A stretch of DNA of 47,392 nt from Alcaligenaceae bacterium (GCA_012727555.1 JAAYGT010000088.1:1-47392), one strand, 5' to 3'; numbered from the stretch's first letter, positions 36,010 through 46,390 are shown. Translations and numbers: made by a program. Notes: generated from the letters alone by a model not told the origin.

Positions 36010-36996
36010 ATGAATACAGTACGACGCACGCTTTGCACTGCCCTGGCTGCCGCACCACTGCTGCTGGTGGCCATGGGCACCGCCCACGCACAGGCTGCAA
36101 CATGGCCCACTGGGCCTATTACCATGGTCGTACCGTTCCCCCCGGGCGGGCCCACTGATCTGATCGCTCGCGTTCTTGGCAAACAGTTGTCTGAACAACT
36201 GGGCCAACAGGTGATCATCGACAACAAAGGGGGTGCCAACGGCACGATCGGTTCAGGTGCCGTGGCGGCTGCCAAGCCTGATGGTTATACCATTCTGTAC
36301 AACACATCATCGATCGCCCTTGCCCCCAACCTGTTCAAAAACCTCAGTTTCGATCCGGTCAAAGACTTCGCCCCGATCTCCAGCACAGCGGTCATTCCAC
36401 TGGTGTTGCTGGTGCACCCATCGGTACCGGCAAAGAATTTCACCGAATTTGTCAGCCATGCAAAAAGCAAACCCGGGCAGTTATCGTACGGGTCAGCCGG
36501 CATGGGGAACATTACCCATCTGGGCGCCTTCCTGATCAACCAGTCTGCCGGCATTGACGCCGTTCACGTGCCTTACCGGGGCAGCGCGCCCGCCATGGTC
36601 GACCTCGTCGGAGGCCAGGTACAATTCGCCACCAATACGCTGAATGACTCCCTGCCCTTCATTCGCGACAGACGCCTGAAGCCCCTGGCCGTGACCAGCG
36701 CCCAGCGCAGCACCCAACTGCCCGACGTTCCCACCATCGCCGAAGCGGCCATACCCGGGTTCGAAGTGGGTGCCTGGCAAGGCATTGTGGCACCGGCCGG
36801 TACACCACCCGATGTCGTGAAACGACTGAACACCGAAGTTCTGAAAGCGCTGAAATCCGACTTCGTGCAGAAGCAACTGGCTGACCAGGGAGCACAAGCC
36901 CTGGGATCAACCCCGGAAGAGTACGCTGCGTACATCAAGAGCGAAATCAAACGCTTTGGCGACATCATCAAGGCGGCTGGCGTTCAGGCCAACTGA
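36010..36996 (+). CDS. Bug/TctC-family periplasmic binding protein (1)
   Basis: This extracytoplasmic carboxylate-binding protein has 328 residues. The signal peptide ends near residue 27 (AHAQA). The mature protein starts WPTGPITMVVPFPPGGPTD, with the family segments QVIIDNKGGANGTIGSG and VPYRGSAPAMVDLVGGQV. Bug proteins deliver acids to TctAB-like permeases or act as sensors. This one is the third gene of the CoA-transferase operon and probably binds that pathway's substrate. Confidence 0.95.
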   Translation: MNTVRRTLCTALAAAPLLLVAMGTAHAQAATWPTGPITMVVPFPPGGPTDLIARVLGKQLSEQLGQQVIIDNKGGANGTIGSGAVAAAKPDGYTILYNTSSIALAPNLFKNLSFDPVKDFAPISSTAVIPLVLLVHPSVPAKNFTEFVSHAKSKPGQLSYGSAGMGNITHLGAFLINQSAGIDAVHVPYRGSAPAMVDLVGGQVQFATNTLNDSLPFIRDRRLKPLAVTSAQRSTQLPDVPTIAEAAIPGFEVGAWQGIVAPAGTPPDVVKRLNTEVLKALKSDFVQKQLADQGAQALGSTPEEYAAYIKSEIKRFGDIIKAAGVQAN

Positions 36997-37041
36997 TTGC
37001 TGCCAACCTGCCCGGCCATGCGGGGCGCGGACAGTGGCATG

Positions 37042-37067
37042 AAAAAAGCGGCCTTGGCCGCTTTTTT
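37042..37067. terminator. Bidirectional terminator
   Basis: The inverted repeat AAAAAAGCGGCC-TT-GGCCGCTTTTTT lies between the convergent Bug receptor and crotonase genes. A-runs and T-runs on both sides allow termination from either strand. Confidence 0.85.
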
Positions 37068-37100
37068 CTGTCAAGCACCCACCAGGTACCCGCTTGCCGC

Positions 37101-37889
37101 TCAACGGAAAACCGGTTTACGCTTTTCCACAAAGGCCGTGACGGCCTCGCGATGATCGGGGGTTTTGTGGGCAATGGCCTGATAACCTGCCGAAAGTTCA
37201 AGCAGGGATTCCAGCGTTGCCTGCTGGCCTTCACGCAACAAGCGCTTGGTCATACGCAACACGGCACCCGGATTCGCGGCAATGCGCAGCGCCAGTGCAC
37301 GGGCCTCTTCAAGCAGACGATCATGGGGCACCACGCGTGATACCAGGCCACAGGCCAGGGCTTCCTGCGCCGTAAGGGCATCGCCGGTGAAGGACATTTC
37401 AGCGGCCTTCGACATACCCACCACACGTGGCAACAGCCATGCACCACCATCGCCCGGCACAATACCCACGCGCACAAAACTTTCAGCAAAACTGGCATTT
37501 TCGGATGCAATCCGAATGTCGCACATGCAGGTCAGGTCAAGCCCGGCACCGATGGCTGCACCATTGACAGCGCAAATGACAGGAACATCGAGGTTATACA
37601 GTGCTTTGGGCAGACGCTGGATACCTTGGCGGTATTCCTCGCGAATCAGGTCGGGCGTAAGGTCGGGGTCGAAAAAACGCTGCATGTCCTTGACGTTACC
37701 GCCCGAACTGAACACGCTGCCTTCAGCGGTCAGGATCACGACCTTGACCGAGGCATCGGCACGAATGTCATCACAAACCTGGACAAATTCCTGGACGGCG
37801 GTGTTGCCTGTCAGGGCATTGCGCGTTTCAGGCTGGCTCATGGTGATGGTCAGCACGGGACCATCACGGTGCAATGAAAGAAAAGACAT
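37101..37889 (-). CDS. Enoyl-CoA hydratase/isomerase family protein (crotonase fold)
   Basis: This 262-residue crotonase-fold protein has the oxyanion-hole segments FSSGGNVKDMQ and NGAAIGAGLDLTC. In the active-site region the sequence reads SFVRVGIVPGDGG: the first catalytic glutamate of rat mitochondrial hydratase (E144 type) appears replaced by phenylalanine, while the later glutamate (KAAEMSFTG) is kept. That pattern is closer to PaaG-type isomerases than to classical hydratases. It begins one base after the end of the shorter acyl-CoA dehydrogenase gene and shares its operon. Confidence 0.9.
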   Translation of the reverse strand: MSFLSLHRDGPVLTITMSQPETRNALTGNTAVQEFVQVCDDIRADASVKVVILTAEGSVFSSGGNVKDMQRFFDPDLTPDLIREEYRQGIQRLPKALYNLDVPVICAVNGAAIGAGLDLTCMCDIRIASENASFAESFVRVGIVPGDGGAWLLPRVVGMSKAAEMSFTGDALTAQEALACGLVSRVVPHDRLLEEARALALRIAANPGAVLRMTKRLLREGQQATLESLLELSAGYQAIAHKTPDHREAVTAFVEKRKPVFR

Positions 37890-37890
37890 A

Positions 37891-38916
37891 TCAGACTTCC
37901 TGTAGGGGATCGGTGGTTTCTCGAATCAGGTCGAGGGCCAGCCCGCTGCGCTGGCTTACCAGCACCTGGCCCAGTTGGTCGTGCCAATAGGTTTCGCTGC
38001 CTGCCGTCTGGCGCCAGCCATGCAAGCGGCGGGTTAGCAACTGCAGATCGTACTCTGCAGTGAACCCGATGGCACCATGAATGGAATGACTCAGTTCGGC
38101 AACCGCCAGGGCAGCTTCGCTGGTACGGGCTTTGGCAACCGCCACACGCAGCGCGTTGGGAACGACACCGGCCGTGCTGCAGGCCACCTGCGCCGCCATG
38201 CGCGCGGCAAAAACGTGTTCCGACATGACCGCCAGCTGATGCTGGATAGCCTGAAACTTGCCAATAGGGCGACCGAATTGCGTGCGCTCGTTGGCGTAGT
38301 GCAGGGTACGCCGGAAAACCGCTTGCAACGCACCGCTGGTCAGTGCAGAAACCACGCACGCCTGAAGGACTCGCAGCGAGGCATCAGCGGGCAAATTAAG
38401 GTTGAACCGGGGTGCTGCTGCAACGGCATCAGCCATCCATACCAGGCTGGCATCAAGACAAAACGCACTGTCAGTGCGCTGTGCAGAAGCACATGGCAAA
38501 AGCAGCCACTGCCCATCCAGGTTAACCAAAACGTGGTCAGCCACACGCCCCATACGCACCAGACCGGCTTGCAGGGTGCCATTCTGGAGCAATTCGCCAC
38601 GGGCAAAAACGGTCGTTCCCGATGGACGATCAAGACCCGCATGTGACAACAGCCCGCGAATGAGCATGGTTTCAGCCAGCGGCACGGGCACGGAAAATTC
38701 GCCACAGAGTTCGAACACGCCAAAGATGGCATCCAGCCCCAGGCCAGAACCGCCATCAGCCTCGGTAACCAGCGCATCGGGAAAACCGGCCTGTTCGAGT
38801 TGAGCCCAAAGTGATGAGGTAGACCCACCCTGCTCGATGGCGCGCACGACAGCGGGCGTGCACTGATCGCCCAGCAACTGGCGGGCGGCATCGGTGAAAA
38901 GATCATTGATACTCAT
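37891..38916 (-). CDS. Acyl-CoA dehydrogenase-like protein, short (341 residues)
   Basis: This is an FAD-dependent acyl-CoA dehydrogenase family member, somewhat shorter than the usual 380 residues. The C-terminal part has the conserved ANERTQFGRPIGKFQAIQHQ and AIGFTAEYDLQLLTRRLHG, where a glutamate occupies the catalytic-base region. The N-terminal half is diverged. It lies between a crotonase gene and a second, longer dehydrogenase. Such unequal pairs form heterotetramers in some sterol- and aromatic-acid-degrading bacteria, so a hetero-complex is likely here. Confidence 0.88.
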   Translation of the reverse strand: MSINDLFTDAARQLLGDQCTPAVVRAIEQGGSTSSLWAQLEQAGFPDALVTEADGGSGLGLDAIFGVFELCGEFSVPVPLAETMLIRGLLSHAGLDRPSGTTVFARGELLQNGTLQAGLVRMGRVADHVLVNLDGQWLLLPCASAQRTDSAFCLDASLVWMADAVAAAPRFNLNLPADASLRVLQACVVSALTSGALQAVFRRTLHYANERTQFGRPIGKFQAIQHQLAVMSEHVFAARMAAQVACSTAGVVPNALRVAVAKARTSEAALAVAELSHSIHGAIGFTAEYDLQLLTRRLHGWRQTAGSETYWHDQLGQVLVSQRSGLALDLIRETTDPLQEV

Positions 38917-38925
38917 GAAAATTCC

Positions 38926-40083
38926 TTAACGAAGGCCGAGCCCGCGGGCGATCATGCCGCGCAGGATGTCGCGCGTACCACCGCGCAAGGAATAGGACGG
39001 CGCGACCTCGGTGACATACTGCAGCGTCATCAAAAGATCGAGCGGCACGGTGTCGGTTGAGCGCGAGAACAGATCGTCGGCGATCAGGGCCGGAATGGAC
39101 TGCTCGACCCCTGTGCCCAGATCTTTGACCAGGGCCGCTTCGACAACCGGACTTTCGCCTCGGGTCAGACGTTCCTGGATGGCCACCGACATGGCACGCA
39201 ACGGCGCAAGCTGGGCCACGATCTTGCCTGCCAGGCGCGCCGATTCCGGTGTGTACCCCTGGGGGGTGCGAACAAAATCGAGCCACTGATCGAACAACAC
39301 AATACTGGAAAACAGGCGCTCGGGACCGCTGCGTTCAAACGCAAGTTCGGCCGTGACCTGTTCCCAGCCCTGCCCTTCCAGCCCGATGAGGGCATCGGGC
39401 CCCAACTGGACATCCTGGAAGAAGACTTCGCAGAAATGGCTGTCACCGGAGAGATCTTTAATGGGCCGCACAGTAACACCCGGCAACGAGAGATCGACGA
39501 TCACCTGAGACAAACCCTTGTGACGGTCGTCGGCCTGCCCGGATGTGCGCACCAGGGCGATCATGAAATGGCAACCGTGCGCATTGGTTGTCCAGATCTT
39601 CTGGCCGTTCAGCAGAAAACCCTGGTCGTTGGGGACTGCACGGGTCTTGACGCTGGCCAGATCAGAACCCGAATTAGGTTCGCTCATGCCGATGCAGAAA
39701 AAGGCCTCGCCGCGACAAATGCGCGGCAGGTAAAACTGCCTCTGCGCCTCGGTGCCATATTTGAGAATCAACGGACCGCTCTGGCGGTCAGCGATCCAGT
39801 GGCAGCCGACCGGTGCCCCGAAGTTCAGAAATTCCTCGACCAGCACATACCGGGCAAAAGGGCTTCGACCGGCACCGCCATAGGCTTTGGGAAATGTGAT
39901 GCCCAGCCAGCCACGGCGACCTAGTTCTTGACTGAACTCGGCATCGTAGCCGCCCCAGGAACGCGCACGAACATGTGCTGGAAGATGCTTGACCGCGTCT
40001 TGAAGAAAAGCACGCACCTCGGTGCGCAACGCTTCGTCTTCCGGAGGAATGCGTGTCAGGTTCAGGGAATCAAGTAGGGTCAT
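38926..40083 (-). CDS. Acyl-CoA dehydrogenase, long (385 residues)
   Basis: This full-length acyl-CoA dehydrogenase has typical flavin- and substrate-binding segments: FCIGMSEPNSGSDLASVKTR, GFLLNGQKIWTTNAHGCHFM and SYSLRGGTRDILRGMIARGL. It introduces a double bond next to the CoA thioester and passes electrons to electron-transfer flavoprotein. The ATG at 40083 has a nearby GAGG site and gives the family N-terminus. It is the first gene of the three-gene operon with the short dehydrogenase and the crotonase. The substrate is unknown. Confidence 0.93.
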   Translation of the reverse strand: MTLLDSLNLTRIPPEDEALRTEVRAFLQDAVKHLPAHVRARSWGGYDAEFSQELGRRGWLGITFPKAYGGAGRSPFARYVLVEEFLNFGAPVGCHWIADRQSGPLILKYGTEAQRQFYLPRICRGEAFFCIGMSEPNSGSDLASVKTRAVPNDQGFLLNGQKIWTTNAHGCHFMIALVRTSGQADDRHKGLSQVIVDLSLPGVTVRPIKDLSGDSHFCEVFFQDVQLGPDALIGLEGQGWEQVTAELAFERSGPERLFSSIVLFDQWLDFVRTPQGYTPESARLAGKIVAQLAPLRAMSVAIQERLTRGESPVVEAALVKDLGTGVEQSIPALIADDLFSRSTDTVPLDLLMTLQYVTEVAPSYSLRGGTRDILRGMIARGLGLR

Positions 40084-40175
40084 CCCGCTACCTCGTTGTA
40101 AATGCATTGCTGCATGGTTAAGTGTGAATGAATCAGTTGATAGGGCTGTGTGAAATCGGCTGCTCTGTTCGACAG

Positions 40176-41162
40176 TTACTGCTGTTCGACACCCGCCTGC
40201 TTGACGATTCGTTTCCAGAGATCGACTTCAGACTTCTGGAAGGCCGCCATTTCCCTGGGGCCACCTGTCATGACACTGGCACCGATACGCGCATAGAATT
40301 CGCGTGTTTCCGGCATATTGGCAATCTTGGTCATCAGCTCGGCCAGCTTGGCCGTTTCTGCAGCGGGCGTTTTGGCAGGCACCACGGCAGCCACCCAGGT
40401 ATAGGCCTCGAACCCCGGCAGGCCAGCCTCGGTGGCCGTTGGCACATCGGGCGCCGCCGCCACACGCTGATCAGACGCGACCGCCAGTGCTTTCAGGCGT
40501 CCAGCCTTGGCAAGCTCACGAACCGAGGTGACTTCAGCAAACGCGTAATCGACCGTACCGGACGCAACTGCAGTGACGGCTTCGCTGGCCCCTTTGTAAG
40601 GAACATAAACCGTTTTCAGGGCAGCCGTATCGTTGAGCAGTTCGCCCATAAGCCGGTAACCGGCTGACCCTGCTCCGAAATTGATGTCATTCGGCCTCGA
40701 CTTCGCATGCGCGATGAAGTCTTTCAAGGAAGAATAAGGCGCATTGCCGGGAACAACCAGCATGGCCGGCGATCGCATGAGCATGGACAACGGCGAAAAA
40801 TCAGTGATTGGATTGTAAGGAAGGTTTTTGAACAGGGCCTCGTTGACAGCCAGTGTCGAGTTGCTGCCAATGAACACGGTATAACCGTCGGCCGGGGAAG
40901 ACAGCACATGATTCACCGCGATGAAGCCATTACCACCCGGCTTGTTTTCAACAACCACAGGTTGACCCGTCAGTTCGCTGAGTTTGGTGCCGTAAAAACG
41001 CGCTGAGGTATCCGTTCCGCTGCCGGGCCCGAAAGGAACAACGAAACGGATGGACTTGGACGGGAAGTCGGACGCAAGCGCTTTACCTGCCATGGGGCCG
41101 GCAGCCAGCATCAAAAAACCAGCGGTGACCAGACGGCTGAGCAAGATACGACGGGTTTTCAT
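40176..41162 (-). CDS. Bug/TctC-family periplasmic binding protein (2)
   Basis: This 328-residue carboxylate-binding protein has a signal peptide ending near ALAS and the mature start DFPSKSIRFVVPFGPGSGTD. Later family segments are QPVVVENKPGGNGFIAVNHV and VYVPYKGASEAVTAVASGTV. The ATG at 41162 follows a strong AGGAG site. It lies 92 bases upstream of the longer acyl-CoA dehydrogenase and is probably in the same operon. Confidence 0.94.
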   Translation of the reverse strand: MKTRRILLSRLVTAGFLMLAAGPMAGKALASDFPSKSIRFVVPFGPGSGTDTSARFYGTKLSELTGQPVVVENKPGGNGFIAVNHVLSSPADGYTVFIGSNSTLAVNEALFKNLPYNPITDFSPLSMLMRSPAMLVVPGNAPYSSLKDFIAHAKSRPNDINFGAGSAGYRLMGELLNDTAALKTVYVPYKGASEAVTAVASGTVDYAFAEVTSVRELAKAGRLKALAVASDQRVAAAPDVPTATEAGLPGFEAYTWVAAVVPAKTPAAETAKLAELMTKIANMPETREFYARIGASVMTGGPREMAAFQKSEVDLWKRIVKQAGVEQQ

Positions 41163-41396
41163 GGTGTGTCTCCTGTTTCTTGTTTGAGTGCCGACTGTAT
41201 CGAAGAGCTGCGTTCCATGTCCAATATTCAATTGGCAAGAAACGATAATTTTTGCTTATAGACCCGTTTATGAAAACTCACTTTGAAGGAACTGCCTGAG
41301 GCCACCGCAAAGCCCCCCCTCACGCTACACTGCGGTTTCTGGTTCGAGAGTGCCTGTGCGCACCGCTTTTCTTTACTCGATAAAAATCACTGACTC

Positions 41397-41912
41397 ATGC
41401 ACACCGCCGTGATCCTGCGTACCGCTAATGAAACCGACCTTCACGGTATTTTGGCCATTTACAACCATGCGGTCAGGCACACCACCGCCATCTGGAACGA
41501 AACCGAGGTGGACCTGGAGAACCGACGAGCGTGGCTACAACTGCGTCAAAGCAAAAACTTTCCGGTTCTGGTGGCTGTTGAAGAGAACAATATTCTGGGC
41601 TACGCCTCGTACGGCGAATGGCGCGCTTTCGATGGCTACCGGCATACTGTCGAACACTCGATCTACATTCATGAACAGGCCCGGGGCCGTGGGCTGGGTC
41701 GCCAGCTGATGCAAGCACTGATTGAACACGCACGCACACAGAACATTCATGTGATGATCGCCGGCATTGATGCGAGCAACCAGGCATCGATCAGGCTGCA
41801 TGAGTCATTGGGCTTCAAACATGCCGGCCTGTTCCGGGAAGTAGGCATCAAATTCGGGAAATGGCTGGATCTGTGCTGCATGCAATTGACGCTGGATGAC
41901 GGCAGAAAGTAA
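41397..41912 (+). CDS. GNAT N-acetyltransferase (phosphinothricin acetyltransferase-like)
   Basis: This 171-residue single-domain acetyltransferase has the acetyl-CoA binding motif in QARGRGLGRQLMQALIEHAR and the block MIAGIDASNQASIRLHESLG followed by FKHAGLFREVGIKFGKWLD. These match the PAT/Bar/YncA group, which acetylates methionine sulfone/sulfoximine or phosphinothricin-like compounds. The exact substrate cannot be told from sequence. It stands alone and is divergent from the Bug receptor gene. Confidence 0.92.
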   Translation: MHTAVILRTANETDLHGILAIYNHAVRHTTAIWNETEVDLENRRAWLQLRQSKNFPVLVAVEENNILGYASYGEWRAFDGYRHTVEHSIYIHEQARGRGLGRQLMQALIEHARTQNIHVMIAGIDASNQASIRLHESLGFKHAGLFREVGIKFGKWLDLCCMQLTLDDGRK

Positions 41913-41944
41913 TTGCAGAACGCAATGGCTGTCGGCAAAAGCAG

Positions 41945-41967
41945 TCCACACGCTTGGTGTGGATTTT
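41945..41967 (+). terminator. Terminator after the GNAT gene
   Basis: A 7-bp stem TCCACAC/GTGTGGA with a GCTTG loop is followed by TTTT, 33 bases after the stop codon. Confidence 0.65.
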
Positions 41968-42156
41968 CATTGGACTTGACCCACACTGAACGTTTAGTTT
42001 GAAAATTTCGGACGTTTACGTACACTGAGTTTGCAACTTTCCGCCTGACTCCTCAGAGCTGCTCACTCTTTAAAGAGCCTTAAAGCCAGAGGAAAACGAT
42101 GGGGTCAAACCAACCAATTTTCCACAACAAGCACTCGAATACGCGCGAATTCCTCC

Positions 42157-42315
42157 CTACTCAACAGCAACCGTTAGATCGAGAGACAGAACAGGAATCG
42201 TATTGAGCAGGCTTTGTACCTTGGCTAGCAGTTTGGGTGAGCCTTTCTTGGCACAACCGTAGCGCATTTCGGCAGCAACGATAACACTGGTGTAAATGTC
42301 ATGATGGCCGACTGC
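42157..42315 (-). pseudogene. Remnant of a VapC-like (PIN domain) toxin gene
   Basis: In the roughly 580-bp gap before groES, the minus strand holds an open stretch of about 52 codons with no start codon at its upstream end. Its translation contains HHDIYTSVIVAAEMRYGCAK followed by KGSPKLLAKVQSLLNTIPVL. This closely resembles the middle of VapC toxins of the type that continue with AAELRYG and a GS-rich helix. The N-terminal catalytic part (LDTN-type), the C-terminus and any antitoxin are missing. It is probably a decayed toxin-antitoxin locus. The other 400 bases of the gap show no gene apart from the GNAT terminator and the groES promoter region. Confidence 0.7.
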
Positions 42316-42380
42316 TCAATGAAAATCGACACCTATCCAAACCGAATTGAAACCATTTGAAACAAACCAAAGCTCCCCTC

Positions 42381-42435
42381 TTGAAGACAGAGACTTCGTC
42401 CCTATAATTAGCACTCGATGGGGTTGAGTGCTAAC
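42381..42435 (+). promoter_or_regulatory. groESL promoter with CIRCE operator
   Basis: The CIRCE operator for the HrcA repressor is perfect: TTAGCACTC-N9-GAGTGCTAA at 42409-42435. It overlaps the promoter start region. Upstream, TTGAAG (42382) and TATAAT (42404) form a sigma-70 promoter with a 16-bp spacer. The same bases also read CTTGAA-N14-CCCTATAAT, close to a heat-shock sigma-32 promoter. The operon is therefore probably under both repression by HrcA and heat-shock activation. Confidence 0.92.
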
Positions 42436-42490
42436 AACGCCCCCGCACTTCCGATAACCGTTAGTTTTATTGATAAACAGGAGTTCTTCC

Positions 42491-42778
42491 ATGGCATTGC
42501 GTCCTTTGCACGATCGCGTGATCGTCAAGCGTCTGGACAACGAGCGCAAAACAGCATCGGGTATCGTGATCCCCGAGAGCGCTGCTGAAAAACCCGATCA
42601 GGGTGAAGTCGTGGCGGTTGGCCCCGGCAAAAAAACCGAAGACGGCAAAGTCCTGCCTGTTGATCTGAAAGTGGGTGACAAAGTTCTGTTCGGCAAATAT
42701 GCCGGCCAGACAGTGAAAGTTGACGGCGAAGAGCTGCTCGTTATCCGCGAAGAAGAAATTCTCGCCGTGATCCAGTAA
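42491..42778 (+). CDS. groES: Co-chaperonin GroES
   Basis: GroES is the heptameric lid of the GroEL chamber. The 95-residue protein begins [20 protein letters not shown], has the mobile loop ([15 protein letters not shown]) and ends with [19 protein letters not shown] site precedes the ATG. It is the first gene of the groESL operon. Confidence 0.98.
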   Translation: MALRPLHDRVIVKRLDNERKTASGIVIPESAAEKPDQGEVVAVGPGKKTEDGKVLPVDLKVGDKVLFGKYAGQTVKVDGEELLVIREEEILAVIQ

Positions 42779-44464
<1,686 letters not shown>

Positions 44465-44495
44465 TCCCCCGTCGCGCACTCGGCGCTCTTCAGCG

Positions 44496-44529
44496 AAAAG
44501 CCCCACGGTGAAAGCCGTGGGGCTTTTTT
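44496..44529 (+). terminator. Terminator after groEL
   Basis: A 12- to 13-bp stem (AAAAGCCCCACGG with CCGTGGGGCTTTT) around a six-base loop ends in a T-run, 31 bases after the groEL stop. Confidence 0.92.
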
Positions 44530-44869
44530 CATTGTCGAAGGCGCTGCACACCCGACTGAAAAAACACGATCATCGTCGTCTGGATCCGGCCGAAAGATCC
44601 CGGTCTGCTCAGGCGCCACGCCCAGGCTGAATAACAAGCAGGTTACAACGCCCGATTCTGCAGGGTGCAAGGGCGTTTACAGCGCACCAACAACACAAAA
44701 TTCATAACGGAAGACATACCATGGGGCATTCACATCGCGGCGAACAACAAAGAGTTCAGGGTTATACCCAACAAGACAAAACCTGACAAACTGCTTACGA
44801 TTTCCGGGTTGAACCCATGACCTTCCCTGAACAGACCGGTCATTCAATCCATACACCGGAGAAATAACA
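44530..44869. other. Intergenic region without a visible gene
   Basis: About 340 bases lie between the groEL terminator and the third Bug gene. I see no supported coding frame, RNA gene or repeat in it. It presumably holds the promoter of the Bug gene, whose ribosome site GGAG is at the end of the stretch. Confidence 0.5.
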
Positions 44870-45841
44870 ATGAAACTCTTCAAACTGGCATTCTCAACCG
44901 TCCTGGTTGCCTCTTGCCTGGCAGCCACCCCCGCCTTGGCCAGCTACCCCGATCGCCCCGTGAACATGGTTGTTCCCTTCGCTGCAGGCGGGCCTACCGA
45001 CAACGTTGCTCGGTCACTGGCCGAGGCCATGCGGCCCACACTGGGACAAACCGTTGTTGTAGAAAACAAGGGGGGCGCCGGTGGCACCATTGGCACCACC
45101 CAAATTGCACGGGCCAAACCCGACGGCTACAGCGTTCTACTGATGCACATCGGTTTTTCAACCGCATTATCGCTGTACAAAAACCCGGGCTACACACCCG
45201 AAAGCTTCGAACCCATCGGCCTGGTGGTCGATGTTCCCATGACCATCATTGCCCGTTCCGACTTCCCGGCGAACACCATCCAGGAACTGGTTGAGTACAT
45301 CAAAGCCAACAAAGACAAAGTCTCACTGGCCAACGCCGGCATCGGCGCTGCCAGCCACCTGTGCGGCACCATGCTGGCCAGCGCCATCGGTGTTGACCTT
45401 CTGACCGTACCCTACAAAGGCACCGGGCCCGCCATGAACGACCTGCTGGGCAAACAGGTTGACATCCTGTGCGACCAAACCACCAACACCACCCAGCACA
45501 TCAAAGCGGGCACGGTTAAAGCGTACGCAGTCACCAGCAAACAACGCGTACCCACGCTACCCGATCTGCCCACCATGCAGGAAGCAGGTTTCAAAGACTT
45601 CGAAGTGGGTATCTGGCATGGCATGTGGGCTCCCAAAGACACCCCGAAAGAGGTCACGGAAAAACTCAACAAAGCATTGCAGGCAGGTCTCGCCGACCCC
45701 GACTTCCAGAAACGTATGGCCGGCCTGGGCGCCACCGTGCTGACCCAAGACGCAAACCCCGCTGCCCTGACTGCAAAAGTGCAGCAACAGGTCCCCCAGT
45801 GGCAGCAACTGTTCAAAGCGGCCGGGGTTCAGCCGCAATAA
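44870..45841 (+). CDS. Bug/TctC-family periplasmic binding protein (3)
   Basis: This 323-residue carboxylate-binding protein has a signal peptide ending ALAS (residue 25) and the mature start YPDRPVNMVVPFAAGGPTDN. Family segments are QTVVVENKGGAGGTIGTTQI and VPYKGTGPAMNDLLGKQVDI. A GGAG site precedes the start. It stands alone between groESL and dgkA, with no permease genes. Two cysteines (in HLCGTML and DILCDQT) could form a disulfide in the periplasm. Confidence 0.95.
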   Translation: MKLFKLAFSTVLVASCLAATPALASYPDRPVNMVVPFAAGGPTDNVARSLAEAMRPTLGQTVVVENKGGAGGTIGTTQIARAKPDGYSVLLMHIGFSTALSLYKNPGYTPESFEPIGLVVDVPMTIIARSDFPANTIQELVEYIKANKDKVSLANAGIGAASHLCGTMLASAIGVDLLTVPYKGTGPAMNDLLGKQVDILCDQTTNTTQHIKAGTVKAYAVTSKQRVPTLPDLPTMQEAGFKDFEVGIWHGMWAPKDTPKEVTEKLNKALQAGLADPDFQKRMAGLGATVLTQDANPAALTAKVQQQVPQWQQLFKAAGVQPQ

Positions 45842-45899
45842 TTCGTTTTGTAGTACTCTGCAGCCTTTGAAACCCGCTTGAATCATCAACGGCTGCACC

Positions 45900-46301
45900 A
45901 TGAAACCTTCCTCAGAATCTCCGTTCAAAAGTGCCGGCGGGTTTCACCGGCTGAGCGGAGCCTTGCGCTATTCCTGGCAGGGGCTGTGCGCAGCCTGGCA
46001 ACACGAAGCTGCGTTCCGGCAGGAATTGCTCCTTCTGGCCCTGCTTGCCCCCCTTGCGCTGTGGCTCAGCGCATCGCCTGCAGAACTGTTGCTTCTACTG
46101 GGTTCCTTTGTTTTCGTACTGGTCGTTGAACTGATGAACTCGGCCCTCGAAGCGGTTGCGGATGCCGTCACGCTTGAACGACACCCCCTCATCGGGCGAG
46201 CCAAAGACCTTGCCAGCGCCGCCGTGTTTCTGAGCCTTGCCCTTGCAAGCTGTATCTGGCTTGTTACGCTGGGCCCCCGGCTCTGGGCGCTGGTGTTCTG
46301 A
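45900..46301 (+). CDS. dgkA: Diacylglycerol kinase (DgkA)
   Basis: DgkA is a small trimeric membrane kinase that turns diacylglycerol into phosphatidic acid. The 133-residue protein has three membrane helices and the family motif ELMNSALEAVADAV (E77), followed by GRAKDLASAAVFLSL. It is slightly longer than the 121-residue E. coli enzyme because of an N-terminal extension. It recycles diacylglycerol made during membrane-derived glucan or lipid modification. pyrF follows 89 bases later. Confidence 0.94.
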   Translation: MKPSSESPFKSAGGFHRLSGALRYSWQGLCAAWQHEAAFRQELLLLALLAPLALWLSASPAELLLLLGSFVFVLVVELMNSALEAVADAVTLERHPLIGRAKDLASAAVFLSLALASCIWLVTLGPRLWALVF

Positions 46302-46390
46302 TTCGTCCCTTAAAATACCGAACGCCCCGACCACAGCGGGGCTCCGCATAACGCCGGGCCGACTCAGCCTGCATTTTTAGTCACCACAGC

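Noticed and set aside
46324-46342. Hairpin GCCCCG/CGGGGC after dgkA as a terminator
   Set aside because: The stem is short and no T-run follows, so it was not listed as a terminator.
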